This document shows positions 1-8,760 of a DNA stretch of 61,350 nt, piece by piece. Origin of the DNA: Candidatus Zhuqueibacterota bacterium. GTDB lineage: Bacteria; Zhuqueibacterota; Zhuqueibacteria; Zhuqueibacterales; Geothermadaptataceae. A program made the translations under genes and the position numbers. The notes below the pieces were generated by a model. That model saw nothing but the letters and a program-made list of their open reading frames with translations. It had not been told where the DNA came from and ran no database searches. Positions within the stretch are counted from its first letter, which is position 1. Every line of letters starts with the position of its first letter. The stretch lies in the NCBI GenBank assembly GCA_030950365.1, contig JAUZRQ010000003.1, forward strand, positions 1 to 61,350. Reading direction: 5' to 3'.

Positions 1-2
1 GC

Positions 3-65
3 GGATACGCAGAAGCCAACCTGCTGAAGGCCTGTCCGTCGCTGGTCGCAATAAAACGCGGATAA
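3..65 (+). CDS. possible C-terminal tail of an upstream gene
   Basis: An open frame enters from the left edge and stops with TAA at 63-65, giving 20 residues that end in SLVAIKRG. The composition looks like ordinary protein, and no other frame here is better. There is too little sequence to name a family. It could equally be a chance open frame, so this is only a weak call. Confidence 0.25.
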   Translation, partial: GYAEANLLKACPSLVAIKRG

Positions 66-246
66 AACGGCTGACGCGGATGCTTGCGGATTTCATTCAT
101 ACAACACTTTGTGTCCTCGTGCTTTTGTGTGAAATCGATAGCAAAAGATCATGATGACAGCAATAAAGAAAATGAAGCATGTCGAAAAATTTTTACCCTA
201 AAGCTTCAATTATTCCTGTTCCATTCGCGACAATCCGCGGCTCCTT

Positions 247-272
247 ACACGGTCGGAGACCGGGTGGGATCG
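247..272 (+). repeat. dispersed GGTCGGAGACC palindromic repeat, copy 1
   Basis: The copy reads ACACGGTCGGAGACCGGGTG followed by GGATCG. The core GGTC-GGA-GACC is an inverted repeat with a 3-nt loop. Related copies are at 355-374, 20397-20424 (inverted) and 20454-20480. All lie between genes. Confidence 0.6.
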
Positions 273-354
273 AATTCATATAGTTATTGTTTTTGATGCA
301 ACACCGTTTGCAACAGTGTTTTTCTCGATGCGACAACGCGCGGCAACCTATGCT

Positions 355-374
355 CAGAGACCGTGTGGGATCGG
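355..374 (+). repeat. dispersed GGTCGGAGACC repeat, copy 2 (partial)
   Basis: This copy has the right half of the element, AGAGACCGTGTGGGATCGG, about 108 bases after copy 1 and in the same orientation. The left half is degraded. Confidence 0.5.
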
Positions 375-584
375 CCATTTGCCGCAGAACCGCATAGCGG
401 TGGCGTGTTCTATGCGAATGCGTTTTTTGTGATCCATTTTGTCATCGCCATACATCATAAATCGCGACGAAAAGGCTGCCCGATTTCGCCGACTTGCTGC
501 ATCTAAGAAAATAGCCATATCGAAAAAGGGGCCAATGTAGTCGATACGATCCATGAACCATCCGACAGGAGGAAACAAACATTC

Positions 585-1025
585 ATGAAAACGGCAAAAG
601 TAACCTGGATTGAAGGCATGCAGTTCGTGGCCGAAGCCGGCTCCGGGCATGCCATCGTCATTGACGGCGAGCCGGCCAGCGGCGGCCGTGATACAGGGAC
701 CCGGCCCATGGAGCTAGTGCTGGAGGGCCTGGCCGGCTGCACGGCCATGGACGTGATTCACATTTTGCGCCGCAAACGCCAGGATGTGACCGGGCTGGAG
801 GTGAAGGTGGAGGGCGAGCGCGCCGATACGCATCCCAAGGTGTATACCCGGATTCATATCACCTACATTGTGCGTGGCCGGCAGCTTTCCGAGAAAGCGG
901 TGCACGACGCGGTTAACCTGTCGAAGGACAAATACTGCTCCGTATCGGCCATGCTGAAATCGACGGCGGACATATCGTACAACGTCATCATCGAGGACGC
1001 GGATAATGCCGAAGCGAACGCCTGA
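585..1025 (+). CDS. OsmC/Ohr family protein
   Basis: A 146-residue protein of the OsmC/YhfA type, the family of thiol-dependent (hydro)peroxide reductases. The two conserved cysteines are visible: C52 in GLAGCTAMDV and C118 in KYCSVSAML. They form the peroxidatic/resolving pair in active members. The length is normal for the family. The ATG follows GGAGG by about 12 bases. It stands alone, with an intrinsic terminator built over its stop codon. A role in oxidative-stress defence is expected from the family; the substrate is not known. Confidence 0.88.
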   Translation: MKTAKVTWIEGMQFVAEAGSGHAIVIDGEPASGGRDTGTRPMELVLEGLAGCTAMDVIHILRRKRQDVTGLEVKVEGERADTHPKVYTRIHITYIVRGRQLSEKAVHDAVNLSKDKYCSVSAMLKSTADISYNVIIEDADNAEANA

Positions 1026-1050
1026 CACCAGGCGTTCGCTTCAATATTTT
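1011..1050 (+). terminator. intrinsic terminator overlapping the OsmC stop codon
   Basis: GAAGCGAACGCCTG (1011-1024) pairs perfectly with CAGGCGTTCGCTTC (1029-1042) across an ACAC loop, followed by AATATTTT. The left arm is the last coding sequence of the OsmC gene, so the TGA stop sits at the top of the stem. Confidence 0.8.
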
Positions 1051-1562
1051 AAGGGCAGCTTTTCTCAAAATCAAGAAAATGTGATTTCCGACCTTCCTCA
1101 ATCGCACCGACTTCGATCTACCATAACCCTTTGAAAAATTGACAAATACCCCTTCTCGTGATTTTTAAAACCATTCCTCCCCTCTCAGGCATACTTTTTG
1201 ATAGTCAATCATGATTGGTCATTGCGGATTTGAACGTCTGCGATAGCAATGAGTTGGTGTCGATTTCACCTAAAGAACCCCGTAAGCGTGGGAGGATGAA
1301 AAACCGTCGCCATAGCTGCTCTCGGGATGCGTAAAGTATCATGTTTTCAAAACAAATTGTTCCAGCAAGCGCATTTGATAACAAAAGGTTGAGCCATTCT
1401 GGGAAATCACTAAAATGATTTTTAACATTCTGGCAATTGGACCTGCATGTGGCATTCTATCTTCATTTCAGGTCAATTTTGCTTATATTTTTTAGGCCAC
1501 TGATATATCGCTGACGTGCAATAGAATGCCTGGATCGTGAACCCATAGCGCCGGATACGGTC
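1051..1562. other. long leader or intergenic region before the sensor kinase
   Basis: About 510 bases with no credible gene. It contains a perfect 12-bp palindrome, CAATCATGATTG (1206-1217). An AT-rich block just before the kinase (about 1480-1510) could carry its promoter. The segment 1245-1345 has GC-rich runs that might fold, but I cannot match it to a known riboswitch. No sigma-54 -24/-12 pair with correct spacing was found on the plus strand. Confidence 0.4.
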
Positions 1563-3497
1563 ATGCGTCTATCCAAAAAAGTGATGTTGAGCGTCGGGCT
1601 GTTTGTGACCCTGATCAACATGGTCATCTTCTTCATGGTTGGCAAACGGCTTGACAATTTGTTTATGAAAAATCTTGAGGCCACGGCACGAGCGTTTTAT
1701 AAGCAAATTGTCATCACCCGGGCGTGGGTGGCGCAGCAGGGCGGGGTGTTTGTAAGAAAACGCCCGACGGTGGAAGTGAATCCATACCTGCCACAGCCTT
1801 ATGTTTGCACTTTGAGCGGGGACACCCTGGTGCTGCGCAATCCAGCCATGGTTACCCGCGAGCTATCTAAATTGAGCCATCAGATGGGCAAGTTGTTTCA
1901 ATTTCACATCACCAGCTTAAATCCGCTCAACCCCAACAATGCGCCATCGCAGTTCGAGAAAGACGCACTGCTGGCCATCCTGCACAACCGCGATCGTGGC
2001 CATTTTTCTGAATACATGCGTATCGAGCAGGTCGGGCCGAACCAGTACTTTCGCTATTTTGCGCCGCTGTTTACAGAAGAATCGTGTCTTAAATGCCATG
2101 GCGATCAGGGATATCAGGTCGGAGATATTCGGGGCGGCATCAGCATTCTCATTCCGATGGATGACTTCCTTGCGGCCCGCAAACGCAACATCATTTTCAT
2201 GGCGGTGGGCGGGATGGCAGCGTCGATTTTCGTATCCTTTTTTATATATCTCATTTTCAAGCGGCTGATCATTTCGCCGTTGTACCGGCTGGAGCAGACG
2301 GCCAACAAAATCCGCCAGGGCAATTACAGCAGCCCCATTGGCTATTTGAACGACGATGAAATCGGCGACCTCGGCCGTGCCATGGAAAAAATGCAGAAGG
2401 CCATCCACGCATCCACGGAATCCATTTTGCATTCTGAGCGCAAATACCGGCAATTGCTCAGCCATTCGCCCGAGGCCATCCTGATCACCAACGAAAACGA
2501 CGAAATCCTCGAGGCCAACGAGAACATCGCCCGGCTGTCGCAATACCGGGTGGATGAACTGGCCGGCAAGCCACTGGCCAGCATTCTGAATATGAAAAAG
2601 CGCGTCTATTATAATGTGGATGATCGCGAGGACGAGCATGGGGGTCTATTCGAATCGGAAGTGATCCGCAAGGACGGCGAGACCATACCGGTGGAAGTGG
2701 CCATGGTGCCGAAATTTGCCATCCGTTCGAACCAGACTGGCCGCATTTATTATTTGCGCGATATCTCCGGGCGCAAAAAGATGGAAGTGTATATGCTGCA
2801 GAGCGAGAAGATGTTCGCGCTGGGTCAGCTTTCCGCCGGGATCGCTCATGAAATCCGCAATCCGCTGTTTGCCATCCGCAACGACCTGGATTACCTGCGA
2901 CGGCAAACCCCCGAGGAAAGCCAGTACCAGGAAGTGTATGCGGAGATGGAAGACGGACTGGCGCGGGTGGAAAAAATCGTGCAATCGATTCTGGATTATG
3001 CCAAGCCACATCCGCTGTCGTTCGATTTGTACGATGTGCGTGAGGTCATTGACAAGAGCCTGATGCTGATCCGCAAGCAGATGCAGAAAAACCGCATCCG
3101 CATCGAGGTGGAAGTAGCGCCGGATCTGGGACCGGTGGAAATGGACGCGCATCAGATCGAGCAGGTGCTGGTCAACCTGCTGACCAACGCCATGCGCGCC
3201 ATTGCACAAACCGGCCGCGATGGTCAGATTGCCATCAGCGCGGCACAGAAAGGGCAATACGCGGTGATTCTCGTCAGCGACAACGGCATCGGCATTTCAA
3301 AAGAATCGCTGGCGCATATCTTCGATCCGTTTTACAGTCTGTCGTCCGACGGCACCGGGCTGGGGCTGACCATTGCGCGCAAAATCATCGAACAGCATCA
3401 GGGATATATCCGCGTGCAGAGCAAGCCCAATAAGGGCGCTCGGTTTTCCATTCACCTGCCCTTGCGGCAAAACCGAAAAAATGTGAATCAAGGCTGA
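1563..3497 (+). CDS. haem-binding (Tll0287/DUF3365-type) membrane sensor histidine kinase
   Basis: A 644-residue inner-membrane sensor kinase. In order: TM helix about 7-27; a periplasmic domain with a c-type haem motif CLKCH at 175-179 in the setting of Tll0287-like (DUF3365) sensors; a second TM at about 208-232; HAMP; PAS at about 290-405; HisKA with the phospho-acceptor H429 in GIAHEIRNPL; and an HATPase_c domain (DNGIGI, GTGLGLTIA). The covalent haem suggests sensing of redox state, oxygen or NO; that is inference. It lies 7 bases upstream of a sigma-54 response regulator, which should be its partner. The start is the first ATG of the frame and has only a weak ribosome-binding site. Confidence 0.88.
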   Translation: MRLSKKVMLSVGLFVTLINMVIFFMVGKRLDNLFMKNLEATARAFYKQIVITRAWVAQQGGVFVRKRPTVEVNPYLPQPYVCTLSGDTLVLRNPAMVTRELSKLSHQMGKLFQFHITSLNPLNPNNAPSQFEKDALLAILHNRDRGHFSEYMRIEQVGPNQYFRYFAPLFTEESCLKCHGDQGYQVGDIRGGISILIPMDDFLAARKRNIIFMAVGGMAASIFVSFFIYLIFKRLIISPLYRLEQTANKIRQGNYSSPIGYLNDDEIGDLGRAMEKMQKAIHASTESILHSERKYRQLLSHSPEAILITNENDEILEANENIARLSQYRVDELAGKPLASILNMKKRVYYNVDDREDEHGGLFESEVIRKDGETIPVEVAMVPKFAIRSNQTGRIYYLRDISGRKKMEVYMLQSEKMFALGQLSAGIAHEIRNPLFAIRNDLDYLRRQTPEESQYQEVYAEMEDGLARVEKIVQSILDYAKPHPLSFDLYDVREVIDKSLMLIRKQMQKNRIRIEVEVAPDLGPVEMDAHQIEQVLVNLLTNAMRAIAQTGRDGQIAISAAQKGQYAVILVSDNGIGISKESLAHIFDPFYSLSSDGTGLGLTIARKIIEQHQGYIRVQSKPNKGARFSIHLPLRQNRKNVNQG

Positions 3498-3504
3498 GGG
3501 AACC

Positions 3505-4881
3505 ATGCTACGTTATCGCATTCTGATCGTCGATGATGAGCAAATTGTCCGGAATTCGCTGCGCCGGTTGCTGGAGAACGACGAGCGTGAAATCCTGCTG
3601 GCCGCCGACCTGTCCCAGGCGAAGAAGATGATCCGGCAGTTCATGCCCGACGTCATGATTGTGGACTACAAACTCGGCGATGAAAACGGCATCGATCTGC
3701 TGCCGTTCGTGCGTGAGTATCATCCCGAGGCCATGGTGATTGTGCTGACGGCCTATGGCAACATCGCGCTGGCGGTGGATGCCATCAAAAAGGGCGCCTA
3801 TGATTTTTTACAGAAGGAGAGCGATCCGGCGCTGTTACGGCACGTGATCGACAAAGCGCTGGAAAAGGTGCACCTGCGCAAGGAAGTGGAGCTGCTGCAG
3901 TTGAGCCAGGCCAACCGGCAGGCCAGCGGCCCGATCGTGTACCAGAGTCCGGCCATGAAACGGGTAATGGCGCTGGCGAACGAATACGCGCAATCGGACT
4001 GCACGGTGTTGCTGGAGGGCGAAACCGGCACGGGCAAGAGCATGATTGCCGAATATATCCATTACAGCAGCCAGCGTAAAGACAAGCCGCTGATCACCAT
4101 TAATTGTGGCGCAATCCCGCGCGAGCTCATCGAAAGCGAACTGTTCGGCTATGATGCGGGTGCCTTCACCGGCGCGCGCAGCCAGGGCAAGGTGGGGCTG
4201 ATCGAGCAGGCCGATGGCGGCACCCTGTTTCTGGATGAGATTTCCGATCTTGCAGTGGAATTGCAGTCCAAGCTGCTGTATGTGCTGGAAAAGGGCGAGT
4301 TTTTGCGCGTCGGCGGCGTCAAGCCGAAAAAAGTGGAGGTACGCTTCCTTGCCGCCACCAATGCCAATTTGCAGGCGCTGCTGCAGGAGCGCAAATTTCG
4401 GCAGGACCTGTACTACCGCCTCAATGTGGGCAATATCCGCATTCCGCCGCTGCGGGAACGCAAAGAGGATATTCTGCCGCTGGCGCGGATGTTTATTCAG
4501 TATTTCAACAAGAAATTCCACAAGTCGATCGAAGGCTTCACGCCGGAAGCCGAGGCAGAGCTTCTACAGTATCCCTGGCCGGGCAACATTCGCGAGTTGC
4601 GCAACATCGTCGAGCGGGTGTTGTTGATCAGCAAATCGCCGGTGATTGGCAAAAAAGAGCTGCGGTTTCTGGTCGATGCGCAGCCCGGAGGGCTGGATGA
4701 TCGCGTGTGCCACCTGGAAATCGAGCTGGGACAGTGCGACAACGCCCTCAATTACGCCATACGGCGGATCGTAGAGCACGCCTGGGAGCTGTCGCAGCAC
4801 AACCAGAGCACGGCAGCCCGGTTGCTGGGCATTCCGAGAACGACCCTGCAAAACTATCTGCAAAAGTATCGTCTGGTTTGA
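3505..4881 (+). CDS. sigma-54-dependent response regulator (NtrC family)
   Basis: A 458-residue activator with the standard three parts. The receiver domain has its phosphorylation site at D54 (MIVDYKLG). The AAA+ domain has Walker A GETGTGKS at 172-179 and GAFTGA, the sigma-54 contact loop, at 219-224. A Fis-type helix-turn-helix closes the C-terminus (QSTAARLLGIPRTTLQNYLQKY). All key motifs are intact, so it should activate RpoN promoters when phosphorylated by the upstream haem-sensor kinase, with which it forms a two-gene operon. Its targets are not evident from position. The nap-type promoter at about 44.06 kb has a near sigma-54 box. Confidence 0.93.
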   Translation: MLRYRILIVDDEQIVRNSLRRLLENDEREILLAADLSQAKKMIRQFMPDVMIVDYKLGDENGIDLLPFVREYHPEAMVIVLTAYGNIALAVDAIKKGAYDFLQKESDPALLRHVIDKALEKVHLRKEVELLQLSQANRQASGPIVYQSPAMKRVMALANEYAQSDCTVLLEGETGTGKSMIAEYIHYSSQRKDKPLITINCGAIPRELIESELFGYDAGAFTGARSQGKVGLIEQADGGTLFLDEISDLAVELQSKLLYVLEKGEFLRVGGVKPKKVEVRFLAATNANLQALLQERKFRQDLYYRLNVGNIRIPPLRERKEDILPLARMFIQYFNKKFHKSIEGFTPEAEAELLQYPWPGNIRELRNIVERVLLISKSPVIGKKELRFLVDAQPGGLDDRVCHLEIELGQCDNALNYAIRRIVEHAWELSQHNQSTAARLLGIPRTTLQNYLQKYRLV

Positions 4882-4997
4882 GCGCATGAGATTGATCTAA
4901 GGACGAACTCAATTAGAATCATTTCGAAGCGATTTGTAAGTAATAGATTCCGCTATTTGCGAGAAAAGCCACCATCGCGAGCTCCGACAGCGAGGGT

Positions 4998-5060
4998 GCC
5001 AATCTCCGATTGCTCCGTCTCCACCGGCTGGCGAATCATCGCAAGGACGGATGGAGATTG
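4998..5060. other. imperfect inverted repeat between convergent genes
   Basis: CAATCTCC (from 5000) and a following TCCGTC pair with GACGGA and GGAGATTG (ending 5060), giving a bulged stem. It lies between the converging response regulator and lipoprotein genes, so it may act in termination. There is no clear T-run. Confidence 0.3.
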
Positions 5061-5127
5061 ATGCCGTTCATTCCAGACAAATCCTTGAAAGATGAGCAAT
5101 AAAAACGTGTATCAGAGTCCCCCCTGA

Positions 5128-6411
5128 TTAGTTGTGCCTGACCTGTTTTAAGGCCTCCGAATGCCGTCCCACTTCCATCAGCATCAGCAGAGCTTCGGCG
5201 GTGGCGCCGGCGCTAATCTCCAGCCGAACGGAATTGCGCGCTTGGATCCAGGCCCTGGCGCCACCGGTTTCGGGATCGTACACCGCCTCGTGAGCCGCAT
5301 TGTCACCCAAAAGCCAGCGCGCCGCGCGACCCGCCATTTCGGCAAATCTTTTTTCACCCGTCGCCTCGAACAGCGCAAGACATCCCAGCACCACCGGCCG
5401 CACATGCTCGGGCCGCTGCGGGAACCAATCGATGGCCTTACGGTTATTTCGCGCCTCCAGCCAGTCGAACCGGTCGGCGAATTGTTCCTCAAGCAGCCAG
5501 GGATAAAACTGCTCAGCCTCGCGGCGGGCGGTCAGCAGCGGTTCGGGGCGCTGGGTGAGTTGGTGCACCGCCACCAGCGCCTGTACCTGCGCGTTGCTCC
5601 ACGCGTGCCAGATGGTGCGGTAGGACAAATGCGCGCCGTAGGCAAATGCGTCCTCGCGCCGTTGCTGCATCATGGCAATACCGGCGGTGAGCCGATCTAT
5701 GGCTGCCTGCAACAGCTCGCTCCGGCGCCCCGCGTGCTGATAGGCCACCAGCCCCAGCAATAGTTCGCTGGCCACATCGGCATTGCTGCCGTTGGGCAAC
5801 CAGCGCGGCACGTCCACATCGCCGATGGTCTCCATGTTTGGATATTGCTCCAGGAATGGCCGCAGCGCCAGTAGCGTCCGCTCCACGGCCTGACCGGCCT
5901 CCCGCACCAGCGGCCAGGATTTTGCCTGCCCCACCTTCACATATCGGCCCAGCGCCCATACGGCTTTGGCCGCGCCATTGCCAATGCCCGGGTTTTCGAT
6001 TTCACCTTCGCCGGCCCGCCGACCATCGGCAGTGAACCAGCGGTACCACCGGCCGTCCTCCGCCTGCATGTAGAGCAGGACTGTCACCAGCCCGCGCATC
6101 TGCCGGGCATGGGCCGTATCGCCGGTAAGCTCGTGCCAGCGCAAATATGCCAGCAGTGCCCGGCCGGCGTCATCGATGCGGCCAATGCCGTACGGGCCGG
6201 GACCGGCCAGCTCGCCCTGCCGGTTGGTGCTGTAATGCATGTAATAGGCCGGTTCGCCATCGGGCAAATTCACCGGCCGGCACAGCCTATCGAGATAATT
6301 CAGATTCACCAGACTGAAATCTGGCGCCTGCGGGGCACTCTGGCAGCCACCCAGAGCCAAAACGATAACCCACAACCAGAATCGAAAGCGCAGCGCTGTT
6401 CTCCGTTTCAT
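5128..6411 (-). CDS. lipoprotein with six-hairpin (alpha/alpha) barrel-like fold
   Basis: A 427-residue predicted lipoprotein: basic N-terminus, hydrophobic segment and lipobox LGGC with C23. The rest is rich in repeated helical hairpins with aromatic residues (AYLRWHEL, LLYMQAEDGRWYRWF, AWSNAQVQALVAVHQL). This resembles six-hairpin glycosidase-like proteins, so a glycan-related role is possible. I cannot identify a catalytic pair or assign a GH family. It is the last gene of a minus-strand unit, only 4 bases after the membrane protein gene. Confidence 0.65.
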   Translation of the reverse strand: MKRRTALRFRFWLWVIVLALGGCQSAPQAPDFSLVNLNYLDRLCRPVNLPDGEPAYYMHYSTNRQGELAGPGPYGIGRIDDAGRALLAYLRWHELTGDTAHARQMRGLVTVLLYMQAEDGRWYRWFTADGRRAGEGEIENPGIGNGAAKAVWALGRYVKVGQAKSWPLVREAGQAVERTLLALRPFLEQYPNMETIGDVDVPRWLPNGSNADVASELLLGLVAYQHAGRRSELLQAAIDRLTAGIAMMQQRREDAFAYGAHLSYRTIWHAWSNAQVQALVAVHQLTQRPEPLLTARREAEQFYPWLLEEQFADRFDWLEARNNRKAIDWFPQRPEHVRPVVLGCLALFEATGEKRFAEMAGRAARWLLGDNAAHEAVYDPETGGARAWIQARNSVRLEISAGATAEALLMLMEVGRHSEALKQVRHN

Positions 6412-6415
6412 GCTC

Positions 6416-7129
6416 CTATTTCCATGTTGCTCGGTTCACGTCCTGCAGAATGAAACCATCGTGACTGACCCGTAGCTCGAAAACTTTATCCGGGTCCGGG
6501 TATTTAAATACGGTTTGCCCGAAAACGGCGCGGATGCCCGGTATGCGGCTGGCGTTTTTGAACAGCCATTGCCACGGCCGGTCACGGGCCTCGTCGTGCA
6601 GACGCACGATGGTCGGTTGCGCGGCGCGCTCCATGTCCACATCCACAAACCGGCCGCGAATGCGCGTGAGCTTATAGCCGGGCTTCATGCCCATCGCCGT
6701 CAAGAAATCATCCCACAACAGAATTTGCCCCTCGATCTCGAACTGATCGCCGCGCAGATACACGCGTTTCACCCGCGGCGTGTCGGTTGCGGCGGTGAGC
6801 CATTGAAGTTGCAGTAGCATTTCCCGGTTTTGCGGCTGGGTGTAAAACGCGCGGATGCGCAGCACCGGCTGGCGGTCGGTGAAGGCGCTGTAGCTTTTCT
6901 GAAACGCCACCAGGGTCAGGCTGAACAGGCCGGTGATGATCATTAAAAACAGAATGAGCAATTCCACCAGGCCAAACAGCAGCCCGCGGCGGCGGACCTT
7001 TTCGCCCTGTTTGCGCCGCCGGCGCTTGGAAAAATAGCGCGATACAAACAAAAACAGCCCCATCACGCCGAAGACGACCAGCAGCAAACCGCCCCAGAGC
7101 AACTGATCGCTCGTCAAAGGAGTAAGCAT
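6416..7129 (-). CDS. two-TM membrane protein of unknown function
   Basis: A 237-residue protein with two hydrophobic segments (about 10-32 and 50-75) separated by a very basic loop (SKRRRRKQGEKVRRR). A probably extracytoplasmic C-terminal domain of about 155 residues follows. I recognise no catalytic motif. It sits between a sensor kinase (42 bases upstream) and a lipoprotein (4 bases downstream). The three may act together at the envelope, for example with this protein as an accessory to signal input. Confidence 0.6.
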   Translation of the reverse strand: MLTPLTSDQLLWGGLLLVVFGVMGLFLFVSRYFSKRRRRKQGEKVRRRGLLFGLVELLILFLMIITGLFSLTLVAFQKSYSAFTDRQPVLRIRAFYTQPQNREMLLQLQWLTAATDTPRVKRVYLRGDQFEIEGQILLWDDFLTAMGMKPGYKLTRIRGRFVDVDMERAAQPTIVRLHDEARDRPWQWLFKNASRIPGIRAVFGQTVFKYPDPDKVFELRVSHDGFILQDVNRATWK

Positions 7130-7171
7130 GATTTTCCCCGATTGCTTTATTCACATCCTTGGTGCGCGGAA

Positions 7172-8356
7172 TCAAATCAGAATCCGCATGGTGGTGCCTT
7201 TCCCCGGTGCGGTTTCCTTCAAAATCAATTTGCCGTTGTGGTAACTTTCAATGATCCGCCGCGACAGACTGAGGCCGAGTCCCCAGCCACGCTTTTTGGT
7301 ACTGAAGCCAGGCCGGAAAATATTCTTCCGGTCTTGCGGACCGATGCCGCGGCCGGTATCGATGACATCAATGGCGACCTGGTATTTTTTCTCCGGCGCC
7401 GCGTGCACAATGATCCGGATTTCGCCCTGCTCGGCTCCGATGGCATCCAGCGCGTTTTTAATCAGGTTTTCCAGCACCCATTCGAACAGTTCAGGATTCA
7501 ACCGCACCGGCTGTTGGAACCGATTCTCAAAATGAATTTCGACCCGTTTACCCATTTGCGGCAATCGCCGTTGAAAATACGAAATCACGTCTTCGATGAC
7601 CGGCGTCAGATCGGTGGGCACCAGGTCCGGATACGAACCGATCCGCGAAAAGCGCTGCGCTACCTTGTTCAGGCGATCCACATCCTGCTGGATTTCCGCC
7701 ACGATGCTGCGCTCATCTTCGCCGCGGATTTTATGTCTGAGCAGCTCAATCCAGCCCATGAGCGACGACAGCGGCGTGCCGAGCTGATGCGCCGTTTCCT
7801 TGGCCATGCCGATCCAGATAAACTGCTGCTCGCTGCGCCGGATGCTATTGATGCCGAAAAAACCAATCACAATGTACAGGCCGATGACCAGAATTTCCAC
7901 ATATGGCAGCCAGCGCAATTGTTGAATGGATTTGGAATCGCCGTAGTACAGATAGCCCAACGGAATGTCGTTATAGCGCAGCGGAATCGGATCGATTTCC
8001 TGTGCCATGGCCCTGACCAACTTGCGCACGTTTTCGATGGCCTCGTCGGAAAAATCGTCCGGATCGATGCCGATACCTTTCCAGCCTGTGGGATTGCCCT
8101 GTTCATCGGTCATGATCATCGGGAAATCGGTGCGCTTGATGATTTCTTCGAAAATGAAGTTTAGCTCGGTATCATCGGCTTCGGTGATGGCCCGTTCGTA
8201 AAAGCTGGCATAAAATTCCAAAATCTGCCGCGCTTCGTTGCGAAGGGTATTGACCAGATGCTGCGTGTAAAGAAGCAGCAAAAAAATGATGAAAATGGCC
8301 AATACAAACAGCACCGATTTCAACGATCGTGGGGAATCATAAATTTTAGGTCGCAT
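7172..8356 (-). CDS. membrane sensor histidine kinase
   Basis: A 394-residue kinase. TM helices at about 14-30 and 155-175 flank a small sensor region. The HisKA box is the AHQLGTPLSSL variant, with the histidine as phospho-acceptor, and the HATPase_c domain has N, G1 and G2 boxes (ENLIKNALDAIG, DTGRGIG, GWGLGLSLSRRI). No response regulator gene adjoins it, so it is an orphan within this window. It leads the minus-strand unit with the membrane protein and the lipoprotein. Confidence 0.85.
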   Translation of the reverse strand: MRPKIYDSPRSLKSVLFVLAIFIIFLLLLYTQHLVNTLRNEARQILEFYASFYERAITEADDTELNFIFEEIIKRTDFPMIMTDEQGNPTGWKGIGIDPDDFSDEAIENVRKLVRAMAQEIDPIPLRYNDIPLGYLYYGDSKSIQQLRWLPYVEILVIGLYIVIGFFGINSIRRSEQQFIWIGMAKETAHQLGTPLSSLMGWIELLRHKIRGEDERSIVAEIQQDVDRLNKVAQRFSRIGSYPDLVPTDLTPVIEDVISYFQRRLPQMGKRVEIHFENRFQQPVRLNPELFEWVLENLIKNALDAIGAEQGEIRIIVHAAPEKKYQVAIDVIDTGRGIGPQDRKNIFRPGFSTKKRGWGLGLSLSRRIIESYHNGKLILKETAPGKGTTMRILI

Positions 8357-8760
8357 GGCGATTCACAGCAAACCAGGTATGAATAAGCATGGAAACTAAC
8401 TTTTTCTGTTGAGTCAGAGCCTTTCTTTATGGCCTGCCTTGATATGCTTTTTTTCATGCAAACCAGACCGGAAAAGTCGTGCCCGGCTCGCTCCTGCTTC
8501 CTGCTTACCAGCAAAATGGAAAACTTCGGTCAAGAGGCCTTACGACCAGGCAAAATAAAAGTTTTCCAGCCAGCCGCTCAAAATGATGAATCCGAAAGCT
8601 GACCGCGCGATTTCGGGGCGTTTCCATGGGCAATGATTTTTTGTATTTGATAACATTCAATTTAACATTCATTTCATGCAAAGTAAAGCAGGATTTCAAT
8701 AGCAGAAGACCTGAGTGATGGTGTCCATGTTCAGCCCATTCAGAAAGCTTTTAAGGCAAG
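8357..8760. other. intergenic region, no gene seen
   Basis: About 400 bases between two minus-strand genes. It is AT-rich at 8640-8700 and presumably holds the promoter of the kinase unit, but I could not settle on a -35/-10 pair. The short open frames here overlap one another on both strands and lack start signals. Confidence 0.4.

Larger units (their letters stand above)
66..584. other. intergenic region with dispersed repeats
   Basis: I see no credible gene here. The stretch holds degenerate intergenic repeat text (around 85-125, 'tgcggatttcattc' and 'ctttgtgtcctcgtgc') and two copies of a short palindromic element at 247-272 and 355-374, described separately. The longer open frames are low-complexity readings of these repeats with no start signal. 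The ribosome-binding site for the next gene, GGAGG, lies at about 568-572. Confidence 0.6.

Noticed and set aside
84-296. 70-codon plus-strand frame at the left end
   Set aside because: It reads across dispersed repeat text including the GGTCGGAGACC element; composition is not protein-like.
1380-1460. TGGCA...TGC, considered as a sigma-54 promoter before the haem-sensor kinase
   Set aside because: The GG-to-GC distance is 11 bases instead of the required 10.
7142-8164. 340-codon plus-strand frame opposite the sensor kinase
   Set aside because: The kinase on the minus strand has all catalytic boxes; this frame is its antisense reading.
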